Assembly: GCF_012933445.1 (NCBI RefSeq)
Contig: NZ_JABBNC010000003.1
Coordinates: 124,001-188,000, forward strand
Source of the DNA: Actinoplanes sp. TBRC 11911
Lineage (GTDB): Bacteria > Actinomycetota > Actinomycetes > Mycobacteriales > Micromonosporaceae
DNA length: 64,000 nucleotides
Reading direction: 5' to 3'
Each line of letters starts with the position of its first letter. The stretch's first letter is position 1. The notes beneath the pieces were generated by a model. That model ran no database searches and had not been told where the DNA came from. It was given only the letters and a program-made list of their open reading frames with translations. The translations under genes were made by a program, and so were the position numbers. This document shows positions 39,486 to 48,111 of this stretch, piece by piece.

Positions 39486-39806
39486 GTGGCATACGTTTTC
39501 CTCCTAGGCGCGATCAGTGCCGAGGTCGTGGCAACCAGTCTGCTCAAGTCAACAGATGGATTCACCCGCCTGTGGCCCACCGTGGCGGTGCTCGGCGGCT
39601 ACGCGATCTCCTTCGTGGCGCTGTCCCAAGCTGTCAAGGGCGTACAGGTCGGCGTCGCATACGCGGTGTGGTCCGCACTGGGCACCGCCGCGATCGTCGG
39701 CATCGGAGCAATATTCCTGGGAGAGCCCATCACTTTGGTCAAGACGATCGGCGTAAGCCTGATCATCGCCGGCGTGGTAACCCTCAACCTGGGCGGCGCC
39801 CACTGA
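39486..39806 (+). CDS. small multidrug resistance (SMR/EmrE-type) efflux protein
   Basis: 106 aa with four membrane spans and the essential membrane Glu in GAISAEVVATSLLKSTDGF. Proton-coupled exporter of cationic lipophilic compounds or guanidinium-type substrates, acting as a dimer. GTG start at 39486 with GGGGAGG six bases upstream. The stop codon shares a base with the next ATG (TGATG), starting a chain of stop-start junctions leading to the TetR gene. Confidence 0.92.
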   Translation: MAYVFLLGAISAEVVATSLLKSTDGFTRLWPTVAVLGGYAISFVALSQAVKGVQVGVAYAVWSALGTAAIVGIGAIFLGEPITLVKTIGVSLIIAGVVTLNLGGAH

Positions 39807-39886
39807 TGCCCACCACCGACACCCCGCCCCCGACAAGCCAGCCCGTCCCCACCCGCGCGGCCCCCCACCGCGCCGGCAAGCACTAA
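39806..39886 (+). CDS. tiny stop-start linked ORF (26 aa)
   Basis: MPTTDTPPPTSQPVPTRAAP... then HRAGKH, starting at the A shared with the SMR stop (TGATG) and ending in TAATG. Proline/threonine-rich and not recognisable. It may only relay ribosomes from the SMR gene to the regulator. Confidence 0.35.
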   Translation: MPTTDTPPPTSQPVPTRAAPHRAGKH

Positions 39887-40185
39887 TGCCCACCAGGCAA
39901 GCCCCCCGCACCCCCACCCGCGCGCCCCACCAGGCCGCCCGGCGCCGCCCGACGCCAGGCGCAGGGGGCTCGCGCGCCCCCTACCACCGCGAAAGCCCGC
40001 TCACCCCCGCCCCCGCCCCCGCGAAACGCCTGCTCGCCCCCGGCACCCCGAAAGCCAGCTCGTCCCCCGCTATCGCGAAATGCCTGCTCGTCCCCCGCAG
40101 CGTGAAGAGCCTGTTCGTCCCCCGCACCGCGAAAAGCCTGCTCGTCCCCGGCACCGCGACCCGCAACCGGGTAGGTGCTCCCTAA
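39886..40185 (+). CDS. low-complexity ORF with 9-residue repeats
   Basis: 99 codons between two TAATG junctions. The N-terminal half is Pro/Arg/Thr-rich; the second half is a degenerate 27-bp repeat giving units like KSLLVPGTA, KCLLVPRSV, KSLFVPRTA. Codon-period repeats and stop-start linkage hint at translation, but no family is known and it may be non-functional filler. Confidence 0.4.
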   Translation: MPTRQAPRTPTRAPHQAARRRPTPGAGGSRAPYHRESPLTPAPAPAKRLLAPGTPKASSSPAIAKCLLVPRSVKSLFVPRTAKSLLVPGTATRNRVGAP

Positions 40186-40243
40186 TGCCTACCGAAAAAA
40201 GCCTGCTCGTCCCCGGCACCGCGACCCGCAACCGGGTAGGTGC
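40133..40243. repeat. 64-bp direct duplication
   Basis: AAAAGCCTGCTCGTCCCCGG and the next ~27 bases (through CCGGGTAGGTGC) occur at ~40133 and again 64 bp later at ~40197. The second copy, with its TAATGCC border, makes the 21-aa ORF at 40185; it looks like a recent tandem duplication of the 3' end of the preceding ORF. Confidence 0.85.
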
Positions 40244-40250
40244 CGCCTAA
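40185..40250 (+). CDS. tiny stop-start linked ORF (21 aa), duplicate of previous ORF end
   Basis: MPTEKSLLVPGTATRNRVGA plus a final Ala, beginning and ending at TAATG junctions. Sixteen residues repeat the C-terminus of the ORF at 39886. Created by the 64-bp duplication; its TAATG leads directly into the TetR start at 40250. Confidence 0.35.
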   Translation: MPTEKSLLVPGTATRNRVGAA

Positions 40251-40984
40251 TGCCTCCTTACCCCACCCCCCGGGTGGGCGGCTCCGACTCGCAAACCCCC
40301 ATCGAGCCGGAGTCGCCCACCACCCCGGGAAGTGCGCGTAAGCGCGCCGGCGCGGAAACCCCGGCCGGGTCCGAACCGCGGGAAGCGACAGCGCCCGGCA
40401 CCGCCGACCCGGCCACTCGGGAGCGACGGGTTCAGCGGGCACGCGATCCGGAAGCGCGCAAGCGAGCCCTGGCCGACGCGGTCATCGAGATCGTCGCGGA
40501 GGTAGGCATCGGCCGGACCACCCACCGCGCCGTAGCCGCACGTGCCGGCCTCCCGCTGGGCGCCACCACGTACTACTTCCCCACACTGGACGATTTGATC
40601 GCCGCTGGCCTGGCCCAGGCAACCGACGCCATGACCGCCGACCTGCACTCGTGGGATGAACGCCTACGGTCAACACCCGACCTGGCCAAAGCTCTCGTCG
40701 AACTGGTAGCCGAATACCTGATCGACCGCCGACGGGTCCAAATCGAGTACGAGCTCTACGTGGCCGCCGCCCGCGACGTCGAACTCCGCTCCTTCGCCCT
40801 GGCCTGGCTCGACGGCCTCAACGACCTCCTGGTCCCCCGGGTAGGCCTCGACGCCGCCCAAAACATCTCAGCCTTGGTCGACGGCGCAATGATCCAGTCC
40901 GTAGTAACCGGCAAGCCCTTGAACGAGCCCCTCCTGACAGCCGCCATCAAGCAGCTGACCCCACCAGCCCCCTCCCCAACCTGA
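40250..40984 (+). CDS. TetR-family regulator with disordered N-terminal extension
   Basis: 244 aa from ATG 40250, whose A is shared with the preceding TAA. Residues 1-70 are Pro/Thr/Arg-rich and probably disordered. The TetR HTH follows (ALADAVIEIVAEVGIGRTTH, then RAVAARAGLPLGATTYYFPT), and a helical ligand domain (LVELVAEYLIDRRRVQIEYE, VDGAMIQSVVTGKPLNEPLL). Linked through stop-start junctions to the SMR exporter; likely a repressor acting at 39439-39470 and relieved by an exporter substrate. Confidence 0.88.
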   Translation: MPPYPTPRVGGSDSQTPIEPESPTTPGSARKRAGAETPAGSEPREATAPGTADPATRERRVQRARDPEARKRALADAVIEIVAEVGIGRTTHRAVAARAGLPLGATTYYFPTLDDLIAAGLAQATDAMTADLHSWDERLRSTPDLAKALVELVAEYLIDRRRVQIEYELYVAAARDVELRSFALAWLDGLNDLLVPRVGLDAAQNISALVDGAMIQSVVTGKPLNEPLLTAAIKQLTPPAPSPT

Positions 40985-41029
40985 CCCCACCGCCCGCAAC
41001 CCGACGACCAGCAACCAGCTCGCCCGCCC

Positions 41030-41203
41030 GGTCCGGCGTTGCGATCGCGGTTGCCTGCGCCGGTGGCAGGTCGCCGCCCGGCGCCCCGGTCCGGCGTCGC
41101 GATCGCGGTTGCCCGCGCCGGTCGCAGGTCGCCGCCCGGCGCCCCGGTCCGGCGTCGCGATCGCGGTTGCCCGCGCCGGTCGCAGGTCGCCGCCCGGCGC
41201 CCC
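41030..41203. repeat. 58-bp tandem repeat, three units
   Basis: Units start at 41030, 41088 and 41146, each beginning GGTCCGGCGTCGCGATCGCG (first unit with one T) and ending in GCCGCCCGGCGCCCC. Nearly identical, so recent or homogenised. Non-coding by appearance. Confidence 0.9.
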
Positions 41204-41305
41204 GGCACGGCCCCTCGCCTTCGCGCGGACCGCACGAGCCACGCGACGGCGCGGGCCACGCAGACGGCAAGTCGCCGGGTAGGCGGTGCGCCGCGGCCCA
41301 TGCCA

Positions 41306-41864
41306 CGCATATCCGAAATTTCCGATGCTGGCCCGACCGACTGGGCACGCAAGGCACCGCCGGGGCCGCCGGTGGCAGGTGGGGCGTCGAAGGCCCGATG
41401 GGTCCGCCGGAGACCCGATGCGTCCCGGCGCAGACCCGATGCGTCCCGGCGCAGACCCGATGCGTCCCGGCGCAGACCCGATGCGTCCCGGCGCACACCC
41501 GATGCGTCCCGGCGCACACCCGATGCGTCCCGGCGCACACCCGATGCGTCCCGGCGCAGACCCGATGGGTCCCGGCGCAGACCGGTGAGCCCGGCGCCGA
41601 CCGGGGCCAGCCCCGCCGCGCGCGGCGCTTCCATTTCGTGGGACCGGCGACCGCCTACTGAGACCGGCGACCACGTTCTGGACGCGGCGTCCGCGATGTG
41701 AGACCGTCGTCCATTGTGGAGGGACGGTTTGCCAGAAAATATGGCTTTCGCCCAGCGGGCTTTCCCGGCCGGGCGCGAACCTTGGAGAGTTATGGCTCGT
41801 ATGTGGGCGCAAGTTTCCAAGGTTCACAAAAGTCCACGATGTGACGGCTATGTCCATATAGCGG
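41306..41864. repeat. dispersed element, copy B (interrupted by a minisatellite)
   Basis: Same order and orientation as 16183-16499. Block 1 begins CGCATATCCGAAATTTC at 41306; block 2 spans 41625-41864. Between them, where copy A has ~60 bp, copy B carries the 21-bp array. The 23-bp stretch 41790-41812 is identical to 16423-16445. Differences between copies are scattered and include small indels that break the possible minus-strand frame. Confidence 0.8.
41412..41579. repeat. 21-bp tandem repeat, eight units
   Basis: GACCCGATGCGTCCCGGCGC-A repeated at 41412, 41433, 41454, 41475, 41496, 41517, 41538 and 41559 with one- or two-base variants, plus partial units either side. The period divides by three, so open frames encode LRRDASG-like or PMRPGAD-like heptads, but no start signals or codon bias support translation. 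Confidence 0.92.
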
Positions 41865-41865
41865 G

Positions 41866-41931
41866 ACGGCCAGCTCGCGCGAGCGGCACGGCCAGCTCGC
41901 GCGAGCGGCACGGCCAGCCCACGCTCGGCCC
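41866..41931. repeat. 22-bp tandem repeat, three units
   Basis: ACGGCCAGCTCGCGCGAGCG-GC at 41866 and 41888, with a diverged third from 41910. Each unit contains the palindrome GCTCGCGCGAGC. It abuts the end of dispersed element copy B. Confidence 0.85.
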
Positions 41932-42129
41932 GCTGATCGACGCGGCCTGGGCCGCGGCGGCGAGCAGCACGTTTGAGGCAAGTGGATCATGCGCAAGCCT
42001 GACGATCGCCGCAGGCGCAGCGGTCCGGGTTGCTTGATCAGGCGGCCGAACGGCCCCGGGCCGCTCATCAAGATGGCCGAAACGGTGAGCCACCGCCAGG
42101 CACAAGGTAGCCACCCGGCCCGGCCAAGC

Positions 42130-42425
42130 AGCCAGCCAAGAGCGAGCCACCACCAGGCAAAAGATGATCGCCCAGCTCAGCCCGGCACCCAGACCCAAGC
42201 GACCACCCGCCGACCGCGACGCGACCGACCAGCCCAACCCGGCACCCCAGACGCAAGCGACCACCCGCGAGCCGGGACGCGACCGCCCAGCCCAACCCGG
42301 CACCCAGACCCAAGCAACCACCCGCTAGCCGGGAGGCGACCGACCAGCCCAACCGGCACCCAGACGCAAGCAACCACCCGCTAGCCGGGAGGCGACCGAC
42401 CAGCCCAACCGGCACCCAGCTGCGA
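42130..42425. repeat. ~57-bp tandem repeat, about five units
   Basis: The phrase GGCACCCAGACCCAAGCAAC recurs with variation at 42184, 42241, 42299, 42355 and 42411 (spacings 57, 58, 56, 56), each followed by CACCCGC...GCGACCG.CCAGCCCAACC. In-frame stops in several units argue against coding. Confidence 0.88.
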
Positions 42426-42634
42426 GTAAGCCACCGCCCAGGCGTGACATGCTGAGCGCAAGGCGGCACGGTTCGCTCCCTTAACCCACCACCCAGATCT
42501 GCCCGCAGAAACTGAAAGGCAAAGGCCGACCCCAGCGCGGCAGCCGGATCATTCACCGCAAGGGGACCGGCCAGGCCAGCCATGCACGAAGCAGCGAGAA
42601 AGCCACCGCTCAGCCGCCACCTGACACCATGCAA

Positions 42635-42712
42635 GGTGGGGGGACGAGGGTGCCCCATCACGGCATAAAAGCGATCCACCAAGCCGTGATGGGGCACCCT
42701 CGTCCCCCCACC
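42635..42712. repeat. perfect 30-bp inverted repeat
   Basis: Left arm 42635-42664 and right arm 42683-42712 are exact reverse complements over 30 bases (left arm begins GGTGGGGGGACGAGGG), separated by an 18-base AT-richer loop. It lies about 90 bp beyond the ctaD stop and beyond a separate, better terminator, so simple termination does not explain it. Confidence 0.9.
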
Positions 42713-42753
42713 GTCCAAGCGTGAGAAAGCCGTGACAGCCCCAAGGGCGAACA

Positions 42754-42790
42754 GCAAAACGGCCCGCCCCCAAACAGCGGGGAGCGGGCC
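42754..42790 (-). terminator. rho-independent terminator of ctaD
   Basis: On the minus strand GGCCCGC + CCCC... pairs with GGGG...GCGGGCC (arms 42784-42790 and 42761-42767, inner C4/G4 pairing with one bulged base), followed by GTTTTGC. It starts 14 bp after the ctaD stop. Confidence 0.8.
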
Positions 42791-42803
42791 GGAAAGGCTG
42801 CGA

Positions 42804-44561
42804 CTAATGGTCGCGCGGGTCGGAGATGTCCTCGTGGTACGAAGCGCCACCGTCGGAATCGCGGGTCAAAACCCGCGCCCCACCCTCAGGCGGCCCGGCA
42901 ATCGACTGCTCCCCGGCGGCCAGCTCGGGGAACTTCGCGTCGAAGGCCGGCCGCTCGGAGCGGATCCGGGGCATGCGGTCGAAGTTGCGGAGCGGCGGCG
43001 GTGAGGACGTGGCCCACTCGAGGGAGTTGCCGTGGCCCCACGGGTCGTCGACCGTCACGACCTGGCCGGTCTTGTACGACTTCCACACGTTGTAGATGAA
43101 CGGCAGCGTCGACAATCCGAGGACGAAGGAGCCGATCGTCGAGAACGTGTTCAGGAACGTGAAGCCGTCGCTCGGCAGGTAGTCAGCATACCGGCGGGGC
43201 ATGCCCTCGGTGCCGAGCCAGTGCTGGACCAGGAACGTGCCGTGGAAGCCGATGAACGTCAGCCAGAAATGCACCTTGCCCAGCCGGTCGTCGAGCATTC
43301 TGCCGAACATCTTCGGGAACCAGAAATATATGCCCGAGAACACCGCGAACACGATCGTACCGAACAGCACGTAGTGGAAGTGGGCGATCACGAAGTACGA
43401 GTCGGAGACGTGGAAGTCGATCGGCGGGGCCGCGAGCAGCACGCCGGAGAGGCCACCGAAGAGGAACGTGACCAGGAAGCCGATCGCGAACATCATCGGT
43501 GTCTCGAAACTTATCTGGCCCCTCCACATCGTGCCGATCCACACGAAGAACTTCATGCCGGTCGGCACCGCGATGAGGAAGCTCAGGAAGCTGAAGAACG
43601 GCAGCAGCACCTGGCCGGTCACGAACATGTGGTGGGCCCACACGGACATCGACAGCGCGGCGATCAGCAGGGTCGCGGCGACCAGGCCCTTGTAGCCGAA
43701 GACCGGCTTGCGGCTGAACACCGGGATGACTTCGGTGATGATGCCGAAGAACGGCAACGCCACGATGTACACCTCGGGATGGCCGAAGAACCAGAAGAGG
43801 TGCTGCCAGAGCAGTGGACCGCCGGTATTCACGTCGAAGACGTGGGCGCCGAGGATGCGGTCGGCGGCGAGGGCGAACAGCGCGGCCGCGAAGAACGGGA
43901 AGACCATGACCACCAGCAGGCTGGTGACCAGGATGTTCCACGTCAGGATCGGCATGCGGAACATCGTCATGCCCGGCGCGCGCAGCGTCAGGATCGTGGT
44001 GATCATGTTGACGCCGCCGAGGATGGTGCCGAGTCCGGACAGGGCCAGGCCGACCACCCAGAGGTTTCCGCCCATGCCGGGCGAGTGCAGCGAGTCGCTC
44101 AGCGGCGTGTATGCGAACCAGCCGAAGTCGGCCGCGCCGCCCGGCGTCACGAAGCCGCTGATCGTCGTTATACCACCGAACAGGTACAGCCAGTAGGCGA
44201 ACGAGTTAAGCCGCGGGAACGACACATCCGGCGCGCCGATCTGGATCGGCACCACGAAGTTCGCGAAGGCGAAGACGATGGGCGTCGCGAAGAACAGCAG
44301 CATGATCGTGCCGTGCATCGTGAACAGCTGGTTGTACTGCTCCGGCGAGAGGAACTGCATGCCCGGCCGAGCAAGCTCGGCGCGCATCAGCAGTGCCATC
44401 AGGCCACCCAGCATGAAGAACACGAAGGCCGTGATCATGTACATGATCCCGATCTGCTTCGCGTCCGTCGTGCGCAGGATCCTGGCGATCGCCGAACCCT
44501 TGACCTGCCGTCGGACCGGATAGGGCCTGGTCACGATCGGCTTAGGCGCAACGGTCGTCAC
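42804..44561 (-). CDS. ctaD: cytochrome c oxidase subunit I
   Basis: 585 aa, 12 membrane spans. Haem-copper oxidase subunit of the aa3 terminal oxidase. Visible: the haem-a region [20 protein letters not shown], the Cu-B/Tyr cross-link helix [20 protein letters not shown], the HH pair in [12 protein letters not shown] and [20 protein letters not shown]. Subunits II-IV are not adjacent, as is common in actinobacteria where ctaD stands alone. Tail is hydrophilic. A terminator follows. Confidence 0.96.
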   Translation of the reverse strand: MTTVAPKPIVTRPYPVRRQVKGSAIARILRTTDAKQIGIMYMITAFVFFMLGGLMALLMRAELARPGMQFLSPEQYNQLFTMHGTIMLLFFATPIVFAFANFVVPIQIGAPDVSFPRLNSFAYWLYLFGGITTISGFVTPGGAADFGWFAYTPLSDSLHSPGMGGNLWVVGLALSGLGTILGGVNMITTILTLRAPGMTMFRMPILTWNILVTSLLVVMVFPFFAAALFALAADRILGAHVFDVNTGGPLLWQHLFWFFGHPEVYIVALPFFGIITEVIPVFSRKPVFGYKGLVAATLLIAALSMSVWAHHMFVTGQVLLPFFSFLSFLIAVPTGMKFFVWIGTMWRGQISFETPMMFAIGFLVTFLFGGLSGVLLAAPPIDFHVSDSYFVIAHFHYVLFGTIVFAVFSGIYFWFPKMFGRMLDDRLGKVHFWLTFIGFHGTFLVQHWLGTEGMPRRYADYLPSDGFTFLNTFSTIGSFVLGLSTLPFIYNVWKSYKTGQVVTVDDPWGHGNSLEWATSSPPPLRNFDRMPRIRSERPAFDAKFPELAAGEQSIAGPPEGGARVLTRDSDGGASYHEDISDPRDH

Positions 44562-44683
44562 GGATAGCCTCCGTCGTCTCGTTCGTACCGCTCGGCACGT
44601 CTTGATCTAGTAGGCGTACCTCGCAGGCAGAATAGTCCCCCACGGACCCTGTCCGGGCGCGGGGTTACCAAAGAGGTCTTCGC

Positions 44684-45790
44684 CTATAGCGGCTGTACGA
44701 GCTCGCGATAGTGCTCGGCGAAGATCCGCAGGCCGCGACGACGGAGCATCGGATCCCGCAAGGCGGGCGGAACATCACGTGTGCGGTCGCGCTCCCTGGT
44801 ACGGTCACGAACTTCTCCGCACCGAGGTCGGCGGCGGTTTTCGTACGCCCGCAGGGCCGCCCCCACGTCCTCCGGGGACTTGCGCAGCTCGTCGGCGAGC
44901 ACCACCGCGTCCTCGAACGACATCGCGGCCCCCTGGGCGAGCGTCGGCGCCGTCGCGTGTGCGGCGTCACCGACCAGCACGACCGGCCCGCGCGACCACG
45001 TGTCGAGGACCACTTCATCGGTGCGGGCGACCGACACCGTCTCCATCGCGTCCAGGATCGCCGGCACCGGCCCGCCGAAGGCCCCGAACTGGTCGCGCAG
45101 GTGCGCGAGCGGATCCGCGGGGTTCGGCGCGTCCGGCGCCGTCTCGTCGATATAGCAGTACTGCTTGCGCCCGCCCATCGGCATCGCCACGAAGGACGAC
45201 CGGCGCCCGAGCAGCGCCGTCCAGTCGCTGAGCGGCGGGCCCCCGGCGACCACCGAGCGGTAGACGATCTGTCCGGTCGGGACCGCCGGACCGCCCAGCC
45301 CGGACTTGGCCCGGATCGTCGAACGCCGCCCGTCCGCCCCGACGACCAGGTCGTACTCGGCGACCCCGCCGTCCGAGAACTCCACCTTGGCGGCGCTGTC
45401 GAAGACCTCCAGATCCCGTACGCCGGTCTCGTAGCGCACCTCGCCGCCGACTCCGGTGAGCAGGACCTGCTGCAGGTCGGCCCGGGACAGCGCGCGGGAC
45501 TCGCCGACCCCGGCCCAGAGCCCGGCGACGTCCATCTCGAACAGCCCGCGCCCGCGCGAGTCGAGGAACACCTGCCGGAAGATGAGGTCGCCGAGCGGCC
45601 GAAGCGGGGCGTCGAGCCCGAGCTGGCGCAGGGCGCGTGCGGCGTTCCCGGGGAGATAGATGCCGGCACCCGGCACGGTGCTGGCCGGTAGCGCTTCGAC
45701 GACATCGGGCCGATAGCCGGCGAGCCGCAAGGAACGAGCCACGGCCAGACCGGCGATACCGGCGCCCACCACGAGGATGCGCAACCTCAT
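44684..45790 (-). CDS. FAD-dependent aromatic-ring-hydroxylase-like monooxygenase
   Basis: 368 aa from ATG 45790. Class A flavoprotein monooxygenase: [20 protein letters not shown] (GxGxxG), DLVVGADGRRSTIRAKSG (DG motif) and VVLVGDAAHATAPTLAQGAA (GD motif). Hydroxylates or epoxidises an unidentified substrate with NAD(P)H and O2. C-terminus is short and arginine-rich. Stand-alone; divergent from the VOC gene at 45929. Confidence 0.9.
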   Translation of the reverse strand: MRLRILVVGAGIAGLAVARSLRLAGYRPDVVEALPASTVPGAGIYLPGNAARALRQLGLDAPLRPLGDLIFRQVFLDSRGRGLFEMDVAGLWAGVGESRALSRADLQQVLLTGVGGEVRYETGVRDLEVFDSAAKVEFSDGGVAEYDLVVGADGRRSTIRAKSGLGGPAVPTGQIVYRSVVAGGPPLSDWTALLGRRSSFVAMPMGGRKQYCYIDETAPDAPNPADPLAHLRDQFGAFGGPVPAILDAMETVSVARTDEVVLDTWSRGPVVLVGDAAHATAPTLAQGAAMSFEDAVVLADELRKSPEDVGAALRAYENRRRPRCGEVRDRTRERDRTRDVPPALRDPMLRRRGLRIFAEHYRELVQPL

Positions 45791-45928
45791 CGCTGCAATG
45801 CCTCCCACCGGTCGGACACGCGTCGGAGCCAAGACACTACCCCGAGCCACGAGATCGGGAAACCCGCGATCATCGACGCGTCCGATATGTTCAAGACGAC
45901 CATGCTTTCCCCCAGTAGCGTCGACGGC

Positions 45929-46300
45929 ATGTCACCAACCTTCGATGCAATCGGCCTGGCGGTGGCCGACATGGCAACCTCCCTGAAGTTCTATCGGCGG
46001 CTCGGCTTGGACATCCCGGCCGAGAGCGATCACGGGCCGCACGCCGAGGCCACGCTGCCCGGCGGCATCCGGCTGATGTTCGACGCGCAACCCGATTCGG
46101 CCGGGCCGAAGAACGGTCCGAGCCTGGCCTTCCTCTGTGAACACGCGAGCGAGGTCGACAAGGTTTACGCCGACCTGTCAGATGCCGGATATGTCACCAC
46201 GAGGGCGCCCTGGGACGCCGAATGGGGACAGCGTTACGCGGTGCTGAAAGACCCGGACGGTTACCAGGTCGAACTGTTCGCCTGGCTGCCGAAGAGCTAG
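45929..46300 (+). CDS. VOC-superfamily (glyoxalase/bleomycin-resistance-like) protein
   Basis: 123 aa from ATG 45929. One vicinal-oxygen-chelate module pair: FDAIGLAVADMATSLKFYRR, a central GGIRLMFD and the C-terminal VLKDPDGYQVELFAWLP with the usual metal Glu. Could be a dioxygenase, lyase or drug-binding protein; function not resolvable. Its stop overlaps the convergent AraC gene by 4 bp. Confidence 0.85.
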   Translation: MSPTFDAIGLAVADMATSLKFYRRLGLDIPAESDHGPHAEATLPGGIRLMFDAQPDSAGPKNGPSLAFLCEHASEVDKVYADLSDAGYVTTRAPWDAEWGQRYAVLKDPDGYQVELFAWLPKS

Positions 46301-46962
46301 ACGGCCAGCAGCGCACCCAGCGGGACGCCGGCCATCGCCCGCACCTCACGGGCGAGATGGGCCTGGTCGGCGTATCCCGCGTCGGCCGACACGGCGGCGA
46401 ACGGCTGCCCGTCACGCGCGAGCGCGACCGCCCGCTGCAACCGGTAGACCCGATGCAGGACCTTCGGTCCGTACCCGAACGCGAGATTGCTTCGCCGTTG
46501 CAGCTGGCGGGCGCTCAGCTCGAGCCGCTCGGCAATCGCCCCGACCGGCAGCCCGCGCCGCGCGGCCCCGGCGAGCGCGACCATCGCCCGATCCGGCTCC
46601 CGCCAGCGCCGTGCCGCGGCGGCCTCGAGCGCGGCCAGCGGGTCGGCCGCCTCGGCGAGCCGGCGCACCGCGGCCGCGGGCCACAAACTGTCCAGCGGCA
46701 CCTGAGCATCGACGAGCTCGGAGGCCGGCACGCCGAGCACGCCCGGGCCGGTACCCGACCCGAACCGCAGCGCGAAGCACCGGGTGCCCACCGGCATGGC
46801 GGACACCTGGGCCGTCGTGTCCGGACCCGCGACGAAGACCGTGCCGTCGCGCCAGATGATGTCGAGGCAGCCGTCCGGCAGGATGCGTTTCCGCTCGCCC
46901 GCTCGAGCCGAACTCCACCAGGCGACCACGTGCGGCAGCATCGACGCTCGTTCGTCGTACAT
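46297..46962 (-). CDS. AraC-family transcriptional regulator
   Basis: 221 aa from ATG 46962. The N-terminal half resembles the DUF6597-type sensor of short AraC proteins (RILPDGCLDIIWRDGTVFVA, RCFALRFGSGTGPGVLGVP). The C-terminal double-HTH holds LPVGAIAERLELSARQLQRR and AAVSADAGYADQAHLAREVR. Targets unknown; divergent from the LigD-like gene (39-bp gap), convergent with the VOC gene. The same frame continues far upstream but is the complement of the LigD-like gene. Confidence 0.87.
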   Translation of the reverse strand: MYDERASMLPHVVAWWSSARAGERKRILPDGCLDIIWRDGTVFVAGPDTTAQVSAMPVGTRCFALRFGSGTGPGVLGVPASELVDAQVPLDSLWPAAAVRRLAEAADPLAALEAAAARRWREPDRAMVALAGAARRGLPVGAIAERLELSARQLQRRSNLAFGYGPKVLHRVYRLQRAVALARDGQPFAAVSADAGYADQAHLAREVRAMAGVPLGALLAV

Positions 46963-47001
46963 GAGTTCACCCTGCCAGAGGGGTACGACAAGAATGAACC
47001 C

Positions 47002-48069
47002 ATGACGGACCGGCTCGACGAATACCGCCGCAAGCGAGACGCCGCGCGCACCCCCGAGCCGATCCCGGACAGCCACCCCGCCGAGACCCAACGGCAGCGC
47101 TTCGTCATCCAGCAGCACCACGCCCGCAGCCTGCACTGGGACGTGCGTCTGGAACGCGACGGCGTCCTGGTCAGCTTCGCCGTCCCGCGCGGTCTCCCGC
47201 GCGACCGCGAGCGCAACAACCTGGCCAAGCACACCGAGGACCACCCGCTGGAGTATCTGGTCTTCGACGGCGAGATCCCGGCCGGCGAGTACGGCGGCGG
47301 CCGGATGACGATCTTCGACAGCGGCACCTACGAAACCGACAAGTGGCGCGACGACGAGATCGGCGTGACCTTTCACGGCGACCGCACCAACGGGCGGTAC
47401 ATCTTCTTCCAGACCGACGGCGCGGACTGGATGGTCCGCCGGATGGACCCGCCCGAACCCGGCTGGGAACCGATGCCCGACCGGATAAGCCCCATGCTCG
47501 CCGTCGAAACCGAGGCACTGCCCGCCGATGACGACGAGTGGGCGTACGAGATGGGCTGGGGTGGGCGCCGGGTCGAGGCGTACGTGAGCGGTGGCCGGGT
47601 GCGTCTGCTCGACGCGAGCGGGACCGATGTGACCAGCTGGTATCCGGAGGTCCGGGCGATGGGTCCGGCGCTCGCGCCGACCGAGGCCGTGCTGGACGGC
47701 GAGATCGTGGCGTTCGACGGCGCGCGACCCGACGCCCGGCTGCTGGAGAGGCGCACGGCGCCGAGGGACGCGGCGGCGGCGAGACGGGCGGCCGAGCGGA
47801 CCCCGGTGCAGTTTCTGGCGTACGACCTGTTGTGGCTGGAGGGGCACGCGACAGCGGAACGGGTCCGTTACGCGGAGCGACGGGAGTTGCTCGAAGGTCT
47901 CGGCATCGAAGGTCCGAATTGGCAGACCCCGCCGTATTTTCCCGGAGGCGGAGAATTCGCGGTGGAAGCAGCACGCGCGCAAGGTTTGCCCGCCGTGGTG
48001 GCGAAGCGCCTGGACTCGCCATACCTCCCCGGCCAACGGAGCCGGCTGTGGCGGAGAGTAACGTCGTAA
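47002..48069 (+). CDS. LigD-like 3'-phosphoesterase fused to a degenerate DNA ligase domain
   Basis: 355 aa from ATG 47002. N-terminal LigD phosphoesterase domain (~residues 30-150) keeps its metal residues: FVIQQHHARSLHWDVRLE and HTEDHPLEYLVFDGEIP. The C-terminal half aligns with an ATP-dependent ligase adenylation domain, but motif I, normally EMKWDG, reads EMGWGGR, so the nucleotide-binding lysine is gone. Motif IV EGVVAKR is PAVVAKR and the OB-fold is missing. Motif III (LDGEIVAFD) persists. Likely a repair end-processing enzyme that cannot ligate. Confidence 0.88.
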   Translation: MTDRLDEYRRKRDAARTPEPIPDSHPAETQRQRFVIQQHHARSLHWDVRLERDGVLVSFAVPRGLPRDRERNNLAKHTEDHPLEYLVFDGEIPAGEYGGGRMTIFDSGTYETDKWRDDEIGVTFHGDRTNGRYIFFQTDGADWMVRRMDPPEPGWEPMPDRISPMLAVETEALPADDDEWAYEMGWGGRRVEAYVSGGRVRLLDASGTDVTSWYPEVRAMGPALAPTEAVLDGEIVAFDGARPDARLLERRTAPRDAAAARRAAERTPVQFLAYDLLWLEGHATAERVRYAERRELLEGLGIEGPNWQTPPYFPGGGEFAVEAARAQGLPAVVAKRLDSPYLPGQRSRLWRRVTS

Positions 48070-48111
48070 GCGTCTGCGCCGCTCCCCGTTCATCTACGAT
48101 TCACAATTGAG

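Larger units (their letters stand above)
40985..42803. other. 1.8-kb gene-free repeat zone between tetR and ctaD
   Basis: No convincing gene. In order: a 58-bp x3 array (41030), dispersed element copy B (41306-41864) split by a 21-bp array (41412-41579), a 22-bp x3 array (41866), a ~57-bp x5 array (42130-42425), 200 bp of unique sequence, a 30-bp perfect inverted repeat (42635-42712) and the ctaD terminator. Confidence 0.75.

Noticed and set aside
40756..41911. Long minus-strand frames across the 21-bp array
   Set aside because: Open only because the 21-bp unit lacks stops; flanking parts are frameshifted relative to copy A and lack start signals.
42635..42712. Insertion-sequence terminal inverted repeats
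   Set aside because: The arms are separated by only 18 bases, leaving no room for a transposase; at most a MITE-like unit.
46297..48093. 598-codon minus-strand frame
   Set aside because: Only its last 221 codons (AraC regulator) are real; the rest is the complement of the LigD-like gene.
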